From contig AP026541.1 of NCBI GenBank assembly GCA_026075535.2, positions 3,534,001-3,598,000 on the forward strand: a stretch of 64,000 nucleotides of DNA, written 5' to 3'. Numbering within the stretch: the stretch's first letter is position 1; every line of letters starts with the position of its first letter. The notes below the pieces were generated by a model that saw only the letters and a program-made list of their open reading frames with translations, had not been told where the DNA came from and did no database searches. The DNA is from Tricholoma matsutake. Its lineage: Eukaryota; Basidiomycota; Agaricomycetes; Agaricales; Tricholomataceae. Below, piece after piece: positions 1 to 11,420 of the stretch. The position numbers were made by a program, and so were the translations under genes.

Positions 1-112
1 CCGATTATTCCGACCAGATTCTGGTTACTCCAGATGCTCAACTTAGAGTATATACCCTAATGGATAGTCAAATTTCAAGTCTTAAGTTGTCAAAGTGCCT
101 ACAAAATATATT

Positions 113-206
113 TGTGCAGAGTAAGAATTGAACTCAAGACATCTTGATTAGAGTGATCACATGACAAACCAAACATGTGTGCTTAACCAGTTGAGCCACA
201 GGAGAA
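113..206 (-). other. tRNA-like unit with A and B boxes
   Basis: On the minus strand an A-box-like TGGCTCAACTGG (187-198) is followed about 60 bases later by a B-box-like GAGTTCAATTC (around 125-135). A D-arm-like hairpin and a CACATG/CATGTG anticodon-arm-like hairpin lie between. The acceptor stem does not close, so this is a SINE-like or Pol III promoter remnant rather than a working tRNA gene. It points toward the nearer element terminus. Confidence 0.6.
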
Positions 207-310
207 TTATTAGTTAGTAATATAATGTTTATTCATGACACTCTAATTTTTTTCGAAGTAGTTAAGATCAAAATTTTTTAATTAAGGGAGCTTTATTTAT
301 ATACATAAAA

Positions 311-490
311 AGCTAACCCCTTGCGCCAAACGCGAGGGGGGAGGTAAAAATGACAAAAAAAATCCCTCCCCCAGGCAAAACGGGGGAGGGGGGGCACAAT
401 ACTAATAAATAATTATAAGTACAAAAAATTAAAATTACAAAAAAATCCCTCCCCACATGAAGTGCGGGGGAGGGGGAGGGGACGCAACCC
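311..490. repeat. GC-rich hairpins beside A/T runs
   Basis: Several inverted repeats of the type CCCTCCCC...GGGGAGGG, each next to a run of seven or more A (T on the other strand). The same series is in copies B (about 30530-30680) and C (about 61490-61760). They resemble intrinsic-terminator hairpins and are rich in G-runs that could form quadruplexes. Confidence 0.6.
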
Positions 491-830
491 CGCTGTTGTC
501 TGTTGTTCCACCCACGATCCACCCCACAAGCAGTTGCTCGTGAGGCTGGAGGTGGGTGGCTTGTCGTCATTGTCGTTCCACCCGTGATCCACCCCACAAG
601 CAGTTGCTTGTGAGGCTGGGGGTGGGTGGTGTGTCATTGGCCCTGTCATCGTTGTCTGTCATCGTTGGCAGCCATGCTTTGCGTTCTGGAGGGTTCTGGT
701 GCTGGTAGATGGCGGCATCATTGTTGTTGTTGCCTGCACACACTCACGATCCACCCTACGAGCAGGGGCTCGCAGGCGTGGGGTGGGTGTGTTGGCTTGT
801 TTGCGGGTGGTGGTGTTGTTACTAGTAGAT
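490..830. repeat. GC-rich minisatellite with palindromic core
   Basis: Imperfect repeats built around ATCCACCCCACAAGCAG and a small palindrome of the form CGAGCA-NN-TGCTCG. The same core recurs in copies B and C and near 20340, 20540, 43680, 43755, 49440 and 50440. It generates many spurious proline-, histidine- and valine-rich reading frames. No gene is called. Confidence 0.7.
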
Positions 831-1250
831 TATAACCTAGAAAACTAAAAAAACGAGTTAGCTAGTTCATAAAAACAAAAACCAAGTGAAAAAAACTTAC
901 ATAGGGCCCAAACGACGCGATCTGCATCGTTTGGGCCCGTGTCGGCTCGTTTGCGAGTGGTGGTGTTGTTACTAGTAGATTACAACCTAGAAAACTAAAA
1001 AAACGAGTTAGTTAGTTTATAAAAACAAAAACCAAGCAAAAAAACTTACATAAGGCCCAAACGACGCAGATCGCATCGTTTGGGCCCATGTTGGCTCGTT
1101 TGCAGGTGGTGGTGTCGTTACTAGTAGATTATAACCTAGAAAACTAAAAAAAAAGGTTAGTTAGTTTATAAAAACAAAAAGCAAACAAAAAAAACATACT
1201 TAGGCCCCAAACGACGCAATCTGCGTCGTTTGGGCCCGCATTCCATCCAG
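831..1250 (-). repeat. Tandem ~150 bp units, each with an intron-like segment
   Basis: Three tandem units. Read on the minus strand each has GTAAGT or GTATGT, a CTAAC-like branch site, a T-rich tract and TTTTCTAG. Intron-like segments are at 837-900, 987-1049 and 1136-1199 (63-64 bp). Between them lies an 86 bp exon-like segment centred on a GGGCCCAAACGA...TCGTTTGGGCCC inverted repeat. The 86 bp length does not keep a frame, so coding across units is doubtful. Confidence 0.75.
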
Positions 1251-1497
1251 TCGGCTCGTTTGAAGGTGGTGGTGATGGTGGGAGTGGGTGTGGGAATGGT
1301 GGTGGCGGGTGCGCATGCAGTGGTGGTGGTAGAGTGGAGAGGAGGAGGAGGCGGCCTTGAAGATGGTGGTGGTGGTTGTGAGCTGGCAGTCACGTGTCAC
1401 ATGTCATGCAATATGCATGTGTGTGTATTCTGTTAATGGCTGTAACTATGCACCTTGGTTGGGTAATAAAAGCATTAGATGGATGTAGGTGAATAAT

Positions 1498-1573
1498 GAC
1501 CTGGTAGCTCAGTGGTTAAGCGTGCTGTTATGTGTGCAGACCCAAGGTCGAGTGTTCAATTCTTGTTGCATGT
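1498..1573 (+). other. tRNA-like unit with A and B boxes
   Basis: A-box-like TAGCTCAGTGG (1505-1515) and B-box-like GTGTTCAATTC (1552-1562) with a D-arm-like GCTC...AGC hairpin. It points outward to the terminus at 1841, opposite to the unit at 113-206. The T-stem and acceptor stem are poor, so it is called a tRNA-like promoter, not a tRNA gene. Confidence 0.6.
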
Positions 1574-1841
1574 TGAAATTTTATTTGGGAAAGCACATGC
1601 ATTCTGGTCATTCCGGTTATGCTAGTGCCGTGCATCCGGTTGATCTGACTATTCCAGGTAAAAATGAGTCCGGGTAGATTCCGGGGATTCCGGAGGTAAA
1701 ATTGACCCCCCAGTCCAACCGGAATTATGATTTGTGAGGAAAATATATGTAAATGGAATTGACCAGAATTCCGGAAATTCTGATCGGAATGGGCATTCCG
1801 ACTGGAATCCGACCGGAATAGGTGGAGGAGTGTAATGTACT

Positions 1842-4018
1842 CCTATTAACCTGAATAAAGGCTTATGGAAAGTCACCCATTACCTCCTTTTTGGTGATGG
1901 GTAGGGCCTGGGTTGTGGGTTGGTATTCCATGACCCATACCCATACCCATGGCTACCTGTACCAATGCTATTGCCTAGCCATTGTTTGGGCCTATGTAAG
2001 TTTTATTATTGTTGTTTTCATTAATATACTGACATCTTTTCTTCTTGCTTAGATTCTAGGTACCAACAGCATTCCTCTCCATCAATGCATGGCTGATGAC
2101 CCCAATCCCAACCACCATCACCTCCCAACCACCTCCCTGCTATCCAAATGACACAGGATGGGGCCAGGGCCACTGGATGAGTTGATGAGAGTGATATGAT
2201 GGGAACCAGGGCCACAGAAACTCTCACTGAGTGGATATGGAGGAGTGAGTGGAACAGAACAATGTAACCACTGGATGACAGCAAGGGGACAACAACACTA
2301 GGGACAATGAATCAGGGGACAATGGCACCAGAGACAAGGAACCAAAGGATGAGACTAGGGTGCAAGGGAGTGAAGACCATGACACCCACCCTACTACCCT
2401 TTTGAGAAAATGTGTGCAGTACAGATACAGCAAGAGCAATGGGATGAGGGGACAAAGGATGGGATGACAACAATGCGGGGTGGGGGATGACAAGGACAGA
2501 ACAACAGGGATGAGGGGATGGGGGGACTGACAACAAGGGAGACAAGAGCTGACAGACAGACAGCAAGGGTGAGGGAATGGAATGGAGAATGACAGGGACA
2601 AGGGGCAGGGAATGATGGGGATGGGAAATGACACCTACCACCCAGTGGATGACAGGATGACAATTGGCAATGACCCCTGCCCCCATGACACACCCTTCAT
2701 GCACCATGTGCAAGGTATTTTTTTGTTTTATTCTATGTACTAGTTATGGCCCCCTCATGTTTGCACAAGGAGTTAATTCTATAAGGTGCTCATTCATGCA
2801 AAGATTAAGTACATGATTGCTATATAAAAAGCTTCCTGATTGGCATTTTGAGTAAGGGGAGTGAACTAATAACTTGAATAATAAAACATAAAGGAAAAAC
2901 TTCCCTCGCACACCTACCCATTGTTTTCTGTGGTCCATGCTATCCTGCTGTCATTGTCAATTCATTTGGAGTCATTCCAATGGAAGCTCTGAGTTGATAG
3001 TAGCCTGCATGCTAAAAGTTGTGGAATCTTGACATATGTGTCACGCAAAGCCATTGAATGTTGTCTTTATGAAGATATCTACAAATCTAAAGATAAATTA
3101 AGCTGATCAACAAGAAAGCAGTAAAGAAAGCACTTGCAGAAGTTCCTGTTTTAGATATCTTGATAGCAGCCACAGCAGCCCATAACCTCTAATTTTGCAT
3201 GGGGCCCCCATGCCTACATTATTCTTGACATACAGCTCTCAGCTTAGTCTTATGACTATTAGTTCTCAAGATATCACTTGCACACATATATTTGACTGGA
3301 TTCAAGCTAACTTCTCAAGATTTCAACCAAAAAATAAACGAATTGCAAGGAGCTCTAGAGCTCAATGAGTAGTGCAAAATTGACTACAATATCATGTTAA
3401 AATGTTGCCTGGTTGTTGAGATATGGCTTGCAGAAGATTTGTTGCTCATATGTGTGGTAATACATCAAAATCATGTGACCTTGCAGCCAACTTTGATGCA
3501 AGCAGCAATAATGAGCAAGGGAACAAGAAGAATATTACTTACTTTGTCCTCTGGCACTTCACACCAGCTGGGAGTTTGGTTGATTTGGTGTCATGGAGCA
3601 TTGTTGAGTGTTTGGCTGTGAATTTAAATAAGATAAATTTCAGCTGACACTAAGGACACAAAAACATACTTACCTTATGCCATGTTGGGGCTCTCACAGA
3701 CTAGAAAGTAGTATAAAACTGAGAGAGATGTGGTAGGATGGTGTACATAAGGAGGGGAAGCCAAGGCAGTGCAGGAGAGGCAGCAGATGCAATAGCAATG
3801 CATGTGTCACACAGCCATCACAGCCTGCCATTTTAGGATGGCTTAGCTGCTCAGAGCTGCCCAATGTGAAAGCTGCACCAGGTATAGCCTTGAGCCAATT
3901 TACCAGTGTGGCTTGCCCAAAATAGCAGCTCAGCTCAACAGCTTGTGGCTCTGAGCCACGTGTTGGCAACACTACAAATGAGACATGTAGCCATGTTACT
4001 ATATAGTATAGATCATTA
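1842..4018. other. No recognisable gene
   Basis: Between copy A and the TE-associated pseudogene. It holds an ACCCATA-rich imperfect hairpin around 1880-1975 (related copies near 44190 and 51040), a purine-rich GGGATGACA-type low-complexity tract at about 2220-2700, unassigned AT-rich DNA, and a hAT-like MITE fragment at its right end. Reading frames here are short and show no motif I recognise. Confidence 0.5.
3836..3975. repeat. hAT-like MITE fragment
   Basis: Contains GAGCC/GGCTC-rich inverted sequence and ends in GTGTTGGCAACACTA, matching the right terminus of the complete element at 51329-51869. No left terminus is visible, so it is a truncated copy. Confidence 0.5.
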
Positions 4019-5241
4019 TTACATCAAAATACAGTGATATATGTCCATAATAGTGCCTGTAAATGACTGCATTCTATTAGAGATCATCATCATCCTCCCA
4101 TTCACAAGCACCATCATCTTCAACCACATCCACTCCCCTTCATCCTCTGGGTCTTCCACTCCAATATCATCATCTATTTCCTCTACATTCTGTTGTCCAG
4201 GCAAATTCCACTCCCCTGCTTCCAAAGACAAAATTGCACCAATATGGGCAATTTTAAGGTCTCCAACTTTGGATCTTGCAGATACTTTGTCAAGATTGGG
4301 AGCACCTGTATTTCTGAATGCTCCAAGTTGCTTTTTGAGATCATTTCCTACCATCTTCTGTATCTTGTCCTTGTCCAACTCCAACTGAAGTTCCTCGATT
4401 TCCTTTTTTCTTTGTGCTGCTGCTTCCTTCTGTTTATTTGCAGCCTCCTCTTGCTTCTGATTTTTTCTTGTTGATATACAACCATTTCCTTTATATGCAT
4501 GATCCTGCCCACAAAGAAACTCGAAATCTCCAGGTTCCATAAACAATGCATTCATGAAGTTTTGGGTATCATTGTGTTCAAATATTGCAAGTGCATTATA
4601 ATTTGTTATGGTAAGTTGGGGCTTCATTTGCATTTGAATGCAAAAAGCACCCAGTGCACCTTCATTGACATTGTTTGTCACTGGCATCCATGCAAGTTCC
4701 TTCTCTTCAGCCATAGACTGATCAATTAATCTGTCAGGTGCAAACTCTGATGTAAATCATTTCCATGTCTCCTTTGCTCCTTTGAAGAAGGCAGTAAGCC
4801 ATCCACAAATATGAGGAAATGTGGAAAGCTTTTTATGAACAGCTTTGAACATTTTGGGTGAATTCCAGTTTTTTGGAAGTCCTTTCCTGGTCATCAGGGG
4901 ACAGACTACACTAAATGGGGAAGGGATGGAGGAATCAGGAGGTTACTCACTATCTGACCACATGAAGAGGAATGATAGGACACCAACATGATATTAAGGA
5001 TGAATTTCTCTAGAGAAGGTCAGGGGAAAAGGAAGAAGGAACAGAGAAAAGGTGAGAGGCTATCTAAATACTAATGGAGATGGCTGAGAATAAACAAATA
5101 CAAATGATAGCATAAGGAGGCTTACATTTTTTCCATCAAGTGCTGCAGTTGTAAATGAAGGAGTTGGTCCAATGAGCAAATGAGGATTACTAATTATCTC
5201 CCCAATATGATCTAACAAGCTTTTTGAATGTGCCTTTGGCA
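4019..5241 (-). pseudogene. TE-associated Agaricomycete protein, C-terminal half
   Basis: The reading frame has features of a multicopy hypothetical protein family I associate with Agaricomycete transposons: a segment with FFKGAKETWK, a start-like block WMPVTNNVNEGALGAF, then a Lys/Glu/Gln-rich coiled-coil stretch and an acidic tail. The first piece, at 5130-5241, ends at a GTAAGC donor. The downstream exon runs from about 4940 to 4019 and is interrupted by TGA at 4757-4759, probably CGA in the ancestor. Its N-terminal half is 29 kb away at 34470-34995, on the same strand; the two join in frame at the TTGGCA repeats. The biochemical function is unknown to me. It is disabled by the stop and by the Helitron insertion. 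Confidence 0.6.
5236..5241 (+). repeat. TTGGCA direct repeat, left flank of 29 kb insertion
   Basis: Identical hexamer at 34470-34475. Removing 5242-34469 plus one copy joins the two halves of the TE-associated gene in frame, so this behaves as a target-site duplication. Confidence 0.55.
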
Positions 5242-5348
5242 CATGGGTGATATTTATATTTATATCTACACATCTTTATATATGTGCTATGATACATTAT
5301 ATTATATACTATGATACATTATTGTACCCATCTTTATGTGCACTCTAT

Positions 5349-7291
5349 CTATACATTATCTAGTAGTACTTCATTATATACAATATTTTTTGTTATTGCC
5401 TCCTCACTCGTACTTGCACAGATGGCTTTGATGTTGTGAACTGATGTCACTCGAGAGATTGCAACATAGAACTGCCCATGTGTAAAAACTGGAGTCCGCA
5501 GGTCAAGACCAATATGTCTGACAGACTGGCCCTGTGACTTGTTGATTGTCATCGCAAAGGAGAGCCACACTGGAAACTGCCTCCTAGTGAACTCAAAAGG
5601 CACTTGATCCTCAGTTGGTCGCAGTGTAATCCTTGGAATGAACACAGTCTCTCCAGCATGATCCCCAGTAAGAAGCTGTACCTCTAATACTCTGTTTCTC
5701 ATCCTTGTGAGAATTCCTCTGCTCCCATTGCAGACACCATGCCCAGGATCCAGGTTCCGAAGCACCATCACTGGACAACCAATCTTGAGAGCTGTCTGAG
5801 CCAATGGCAGTTCCAAGCAGTTGATTGAGTTCAGGTACTCCACAGGGTACATGAGCTCTCCCTGGTCTTGTGTGTTGTTTGGAATTGAGTCAGCACTGTG
5901 AAACACCCTCTGCTGTCCAGGGAACTTGTGAAGGATATAAGCATTGAGGTCATCCACATCATCATTGTGGCTTGAGAGGATTGTCCAATCTGAGAAGTAG
6001 TGGTCTGAGTGCTGTTGTGGATGATGGATGTCAGGATAGATGGCATCCATGAGGGAGGGGACTGAGTTCTCTGGGCACTTGAAATGGTCAGGAAGATGGA
6101 TGTTGGCCTCATTGTCTGTGTGCATTCCATGACCAACCTCCAGCTGCCACCTTGCAAAGTTGCAGTCCTCTGCAACATCTCCACTCAAACGCATGTTCTG
6201 CTTGAGATGGAGCACCTGGATATTCCCCCAAAGAGCAGAGTGCTGCATGGAGGCACTGACAGTCTGAGGACATGATCCTCTGATGATAACAGGCAGAATC
6301 TGCTGAAAGTCCCCTCCAAAGACAATGGAGAGGCCACCAAATGGCTTGTCTGATCCATGGACATCACGGAAGGTGCAATCAATAGACTCATGGATGTGAC
6401 GATGCTGCATGGGGGCCTCATCCCAAATGACCAAGTCTGCTGCCCATATGAGCTCTGCATGCTTAGAAGTCTTTGAGAGGCCATATGTGGAAGATTCATG
6501 GATGGGAATGGGAATCTTGAATGTAGAGTGTGCAGTACAACCACCTTTGAGAAGAAGGGCAGCAATGCCTGAGGATGCAACACAGAGAACAATCTTAGCC
6601 TGGGAGCAAAGCCTGTAGCACAGAGTATTGTAGACATATGTCTTGCCAGTGCCTCCAGGGCCATGAAGGAAAAAGGTCTGGCCAGACTGAGCATTGACTG
6701 CAGCAAGAATTTCATCAAATGCCACCCTCTGATCCTGATTCAACCTTGCCTCATGCTCAGCTGCCAACACTGCTTGCTCCTCAGCATCGTACAACCTCTG
6801 CTCATTGATGAGGTGGTTTCCAACCATGGCTTGCCAGTCCTGGGTATACTGAGGCATGATGGGCCAATCAGTGAGGGACTTGTTGGTGTGTGAGAGAGGC
6901 TGGTCAATGAGGAAGATGCCATAGTCCTGGAGATCATCATCAGTGGGGTTGAGGCAGTTGTAGTCATGCTGAAGGTGGTAGTGCAGGTCATCACAGATGT
7001 GAATCCAAAAGGTGTTCCAGAGTGCAGCAGGGTCAGAGGGCAGACAGTCACAAAGGATGATCACAAACAAATGGTGAAGCTGCTGACCTGTCTGCATGGA
7101 CCTGGCCTCCTCTAGACACTGATGCCACTCCTGATCATCTTCTAACAGTCCACAGGCAAGGCAGGCCTCTCTAAAAGATGGTGCCTGCACATCTTGGAAG
7201 GTGAGGAGGTTCTCAAATGATGTTGGGCCCCTGACAGAGGTGAGGAGAAGGCAGAGATTAAAGTGCTGGGGTGGACATAATACAGCCTGCC
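5349..7291 (-). pseudogene. Helitron helicase domain (Pif1-like)
   Basis: C-terminal SF1B helicase part of the Helitron RepHel protein, which would unwind DNA during rolling-circle transposition. Visible motifs in order are Walker A GPGGTGKTYVYN, Walker B/motif II VIWDEAPMQH, motif III GGDFQQILPV, QNMRL, the block DPGHGVCNGSRGIL, and the C-terminal TINKSQGQS followed by YVAISRVTS. The stop is at 5349. The domain is essentially complete and open from about 7250 to the end. It is separated from Rep by a premature TGA, a 17 bp duplication and a small deletion, so the original single protein is broken. The stretch upstream of about 7250 in this frame is out of frame with the family. Confidence 0.9.
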
Positions 7292-7325
7292 AACTGCAAA
7301 GCCATGTTAACTGCAAAGCCATGTT
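7292..7325 (+). repeat. 17 bp tandem duplication inside RepHel
   Basis: AACTGCAAAGCCATGTT occurs twice back to back (7292-7308 and 7309-7325). Seventeen is not a multiple of three, so it shifts the frame between the Rep and helicase domains. Confidence 0.9.
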
Positions 7326-8742
7326 GCCTGGGTTTTCACTTGCTAGTACTCTTGTGATACACAAACTTGGAGAGATAGTCCTGGTACAGAAGGTCACCAC
7401 CAACCTCTGGATATTCCAGGTTGGCCTTGAAGAATGCAGTGAAAGTAGTGTCTTTTGTGGCTGCTTGCTTGATGACCTGCTGCACAGTCTCCACTCTATC
7501 CTCACTCCATGTGACATTTTGCTCATTTGGAAGGTGGACATGGAGGCGAACAACATTTGGAGAGGCACCATGCATGACAAAGTGGAAGAGACGCCAGAAG
7601 GACTCGCAGGCAGAAACAAAGCGGGCATCCAAGTACTGCCTAACCTCATTATCACAGGTGCCAAACTGCATTGTGACCCGATCATGGCCTTTGTAAACGT
7701 ACTTGTAGATGTACTTCAAGGCCTTGATGGAGGAAATGACCTCAACATTGATGTGGCAGCAATACTTCCATATAAGATAGGCACAGTAAGTGATGACCCA
7801 GCAATTGTCGACCTGCTTCTCCCAGACCTCAAAGGTCTGGCCAGTGTTGCGGTGCCTTGAAGAGGCATAAGAATCATTAGAGATGGTAGTGTGCTCTCTG
7901 AAGGGCTTGGGAAAGTTCTTGGAGCACTTGCCATTGACCAAGCATGGGGCATCAGCATTGTCATTTTCAGCACCACAGGGCTTGTGGACCATGAACTGCT
8001 TGACCAACTCGAGGAGCTCAGGATCATCAACAGGGAACTTGCAGGAAAGAAGGCTGTCCACATCCTCTGGGGTGTGGAGCTTGGAAGCCTCATCAAGGAA
8101 GATGATGCAGTGCATGTGAGGAAGGCCACGCTTCTGGAACTCAATTACAAAGACATGACCAACAGCTTTGCCAAAGATGCCACACTCAATGTCCTTGATC
8201 AGCTCCCTGCACTTTGCCTCAAAAGCCCGAACTGCCAAGTCAGGATGGTCTGCTGGATCCTGACCTGGCAATAGAGCATTCTGGATCTCTGGCCAGTTGG
8301 GGCTGGCAGTCATAGTGAGAAAGAGGTCACCACCTTTGAAGTACTGATTGATGGCCAATGAATCCTGGAGGAGCTGCTGCATGTGGCGGGTGCTTCCAGC
8401 AAAGGAAGATGGCAAGATAGTCCTCTGACTGCGAGCCCTGGGGTCTGCATCAATGTTGGCTGCAACAGCATCTGTGAGCCCAGAATACACCTCACTGTGA
8501 AGCTTGCCCTGGCTGGACATGATATACATCAGGCGATCCTGCTCACAGGTGGCCCAATGGTCACACACATACTGCTGAAAGAGCTTTCCTGCCTGGAAGA
8601 TATGCTGGGGCTCAATGTTGGGAGGGCATGGATGAAGGCGATAGCAATAGAACTCTGACTTGGTGACATGCTTGTGCTTTCGAGGCTGGCCCTCATAGTG
8701 TTTCAAGGTCCGGTCTTTTGCTGTTTTGCTGTATCTCAGCAA
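7326..8742 (-). pseudogene. Helitron Rep (HUH nuclease) domain
   Basis: Replication-initiator endonuclease part of RepHel, which nicks and joins DNA at the element ends. The HUH motif is seen as GLPHMHCIIFL and the two-tyrosine motif as YIYKYVYKGHDRV. The N-terminal side has the ALLPGQDPADHPDLAVRAF region common to fungal Helitrons. The frame stops at a TGA at 7336-7338 where the family usually has KW, so probably TGG to TGA. The 17 bp duplication follows. Catalytic residues look intact, so this is a recent loss. Confidence 0.9.
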
Positions 8743-9727
8743 TGACTGGATAAAATCATTTCATCAAAGAGAGGACCCCCCATTATTTTTACTTCTCTAT
8801 CCATGATTAAATTTTGTGATTATATTGACAATCACTGACCAGAATCCTTATATTCCAGAGATGACCCCCCAGTCTTTTACCAGATCTATCTGCTCAAATA
8901 TTTTCATGATTTTATCTTATTGTTTGAGTTAGTAGGAGGCAGTTTAAATTTTAAAAAGACTGCAAAAGACTGCAACCCAACTGGACCTCGAAACACTAGG
9001 CCCTCAGCAGGAGGCTCCACAGCACCATCCTGATCGTCAACCTCCTCACCACCTCTGTACTCAAGCTGGGGATACCATGAGAGCTGGCCAATGCAGCAGC
9101 ACATAGTGGAGGGCAGGATAGAAGGGATGGCACTCAGAAATGCACTGGAGGCCATTCCCATGCTTATGGTAGAGGACAATGTCACGATAGCCCCCTGGCT
9201 GGTCTCCATCCCCTGGAAGAATAATGGCGATCTCATTTCAGCTGGCATCAGGAAGGTTGTACCAACAACAATCACAGCCCTCATCAAAGTGAGGAGCGAT
9301 CTTGCACTGCTGCTCAGGTGGCAAGTCTCGGGTGAGCTCAAAGGCCTGTCTGTAGAGTGCAACTCCTGGATGGTGATTGTGAAGCATGTCCTGAAGATTG
9401 CTCAAGATGTCTGGTTGCAGATGGGTGTTCTGTCTGTGGTTGCGATGATGGTCAAGTGCCTGAGCAGGATCATAGATGTAAAGCTGGGAGTATACAGGAT
9501 TCTTGCCTGCAAGGGGGAGAAGGGAACCTGCTTTGTGGGACAGCTCACCATGGAGCCTGAAGATCCAGGGCCCATTGCCATTGTTCATGGAGTTGTCCAG
9601 CTTTTGGCCAATGGAGGTCATGGCAAGTGCATTGTTGTAGTTGTGTATGTGCTCACGGAACTCTTTGCTTAGATGATCCTGGCCATTGAAGAGTTGGGAC
9701 AGCTCATGGGGGAGGTCATGGAGACAG
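8743..9727 (-). pseudogene. Helitron_like_N domain, middle part
   Basis: Continuation of RepHel toward its N-terminus. Recognisable blocks are HIHNYNNALAMTSIG, FRLHGELSHKAGSLLP, PVYSQLYIYDPAQALDHH, DMLHNHHPGVALY and ILPGDGDQPGGYRDIVLYHK, all typical of the Helitron helicase-like N-terminal domain. A TGA at about 9238 falls where the family has arginine (CGA to TGA). A second TGA and a frameshift lie near 9070, and roughly 300 bp toward 8750 cannot be matched, perhaps an intron or an insertion. It is cut at 9727 by the 5' LTR of gypsy-1 and continues at 32853. Confidence 0.8.
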
Positions 9728-10292
9728 TGATAGGTCATCTCCTTGGCTCAAGGACCGATTCACCACTTTAGCATCATTCTAATCACATCGGCTAACTCCT
9801 ATGATGTCCCAGACGCAGCGCAACCCAGTCTATCGATCGCGATATCATATCGACCACGTCGATACATCACCAGCGACATCGATCATATCAAGAGCTCACA
9901 TTGCACAACCTTAGGACTACCCCAAAAGTCCCTAAGATCCCCCTACATGACCATCGAACATCCCCGATCAACTTCAAACAGCCGCAACTGCGATCGAGCA
10001 TCATCGACCACTGTCGAGCATCATTGATCGATATCGAGAAACTATGAGCGACATCGGGCACCGCCTTCGTTATCTAAATGGTGGAAGACCATGCACTAGG
10101 ACGTATTCCAACTCATGCTCAAATCTGCTGATCATAGGTCAGCCTCGTTCCAAGTCCCTATCATGCACAGAACCCGCTGGACACATTATTGTGAGACTTA
10201 GTGCAGTTTATACACAAAGGACAGTCTCTTTTAGTTTATTACTCTTTCATCATATGATATATATATCTTTCTTGTTCGGATTCCAGTCTCCT
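9728..10292 (+). repeat. gypsy-1 5' LTR, truncated
   Basis: Matches the start of the solo LTR at 12746-13962 and of the 3' LTR at 28561. Identity stops after CAGTCTCCT at about 10292, where the other copies continue for roughly 600 bp more. The deletion also removed the primer-binding site and the start of gag. Confidence 0.85.
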
Positions 10293-11420
10293 CATAACTC
10301 GACATTGACAGCTGATGCCGAAGATAGAATAGCGGCTCTCGAGCGTGAAATATTTGTGCTTTGACGTGGTTGACCATTTTCGCATCTGAACAAAGAGGTT
10401 CAAAATTCGGTTCTGGCCACGACAACCCCCGTCCCTGCATCGGCAACATCTACTGCTACAGTCCCACCACCCTCAATATCTTCATGGACAACGGTCAACC
10501 CTTCGACTTCAACTACTGCTCCAACATTGACATTGACGTCTCCCGCATCGACCACTTCACCATCGACCACCATACCCCCAACGCAAACCTCGGTACACCC
10601 ATACGCATCGGTCAGGGAGAACGCCTATCTGCCACCACACGAAAGGAACTTTGCTGGCGCATCGAAGGGTAAGGAAAAAGACAGACCATCGTATGCGACA
10701 CAGGCACCGGTACAGAACAAGAAAATCATGCACAATATATTTGTGCACTTGATGAAGATGCTGATTGTCACGCTGACATCTGAAGAATTACTCTCGCTTT
10801 CACCCGAAGTTCAAACAAAATGGAGAGAACAGGTCACACCGAAACAAGTCCCACAATCTGGAAACAATGCGACAAACCTGTTTAGTCCCAAAGCGATCAT
10901 TGTGCCTGACCCATACAAGACCTATATTAGCAGTCTCTGACCTGGTGAAATCCCTCAGCCTTTCGTTGTCGCTAAAGAAACTTCATTGATTAGATCAGTT
11001 ATTATGGATGTCCATGGTAACAACCAGGTAGAAAGTGTTGTCAATCCCGGTTCCTCGATCATATCGATGGCTGAAGATGTTTGCCATGAACTCGGTCTAG
11101 CATATGACTCCTTGATTAGGCTTCCGATGCAGTCTGCCAACAGGACTGTAGATGAAACACTCGGTTTAGCATGCAACATACCCTGCAATCTCGGTGGAAT
11201 CACCTTATACATGCAGATACATATTATTCAGGACCCAGCATATGATATTCTACTCGGACAACCTTTCGATGTCTTGATGGAAAGCGTCATTAGAAACTAT
11301 TGGAATGAAGCCCAAACTATCACGATATGTGATCCAAACTCAACTTGGACCGCTACAATTCCCTTGATACCTCGATCGCACCATCATCAAAAAGTAGTTC
11401 GAGAGGATTTTCAGCGTTAG
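10293..11420 (+). pseudogene. gypsy-1 gag remnant and aspartic protease
   Basis: A Thr/Ser/Pro-rich gag C-terminus (about 10300-10940) with the block YLPPHERNFAGASKGKEK is followed by a retropepsin-like domain (10986-11420). The protease active site reads VVNPGSSIISM, where the family has DPGS, so the catalytic Asp appears to be Asn (a G-to-A transition). A downstream YDILLGQPFDVL matches the usual LLGxPF block. TGA stops interrupt near 10362 and 10938. It is dead as a protease precursor. Confidence 0.75.

Larger units (their letters stand above)
1..1841 (-). mobile_element. TIR element, copy A (cut by window edge)
   Basis: Non-coding DNA transposon-like element, one of three copies here (also 29017-32111 and 59896-62169). 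The end at 1841 reads, on the minus strand, AGTACATTACACTCCTCC, the same terminus as the left end of copy B. Going inward it has GGAAT/CCGG-rich subterminal DNA, a tRNA-like unit, intron-bearing tandem repeats, a GC-rich minisatellite, GC hairpins and a second tRNA-like unit. The window begins in the other subterminal repeat zone. No transposase is visible, so it is probably non-autonomous. The 9 bp target duplications of the other copies suggest a Mutator-like or Merlin-like mover; that is inference. Confidence 0.8.

Noticed and set aside
1880..1975. Telomere-like repeat (ACCCATA)
   Set aside because: Only two or three heptamers inside an imperfect hairpin, repeated at interstitial positions; not a telomere array.
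2224..2713. Pro/Leu/Ser/Cys-rich minus-strand frames
   Set aside because: Low-complexity purine-rich tract; three overlapping frames open at once, no motif.
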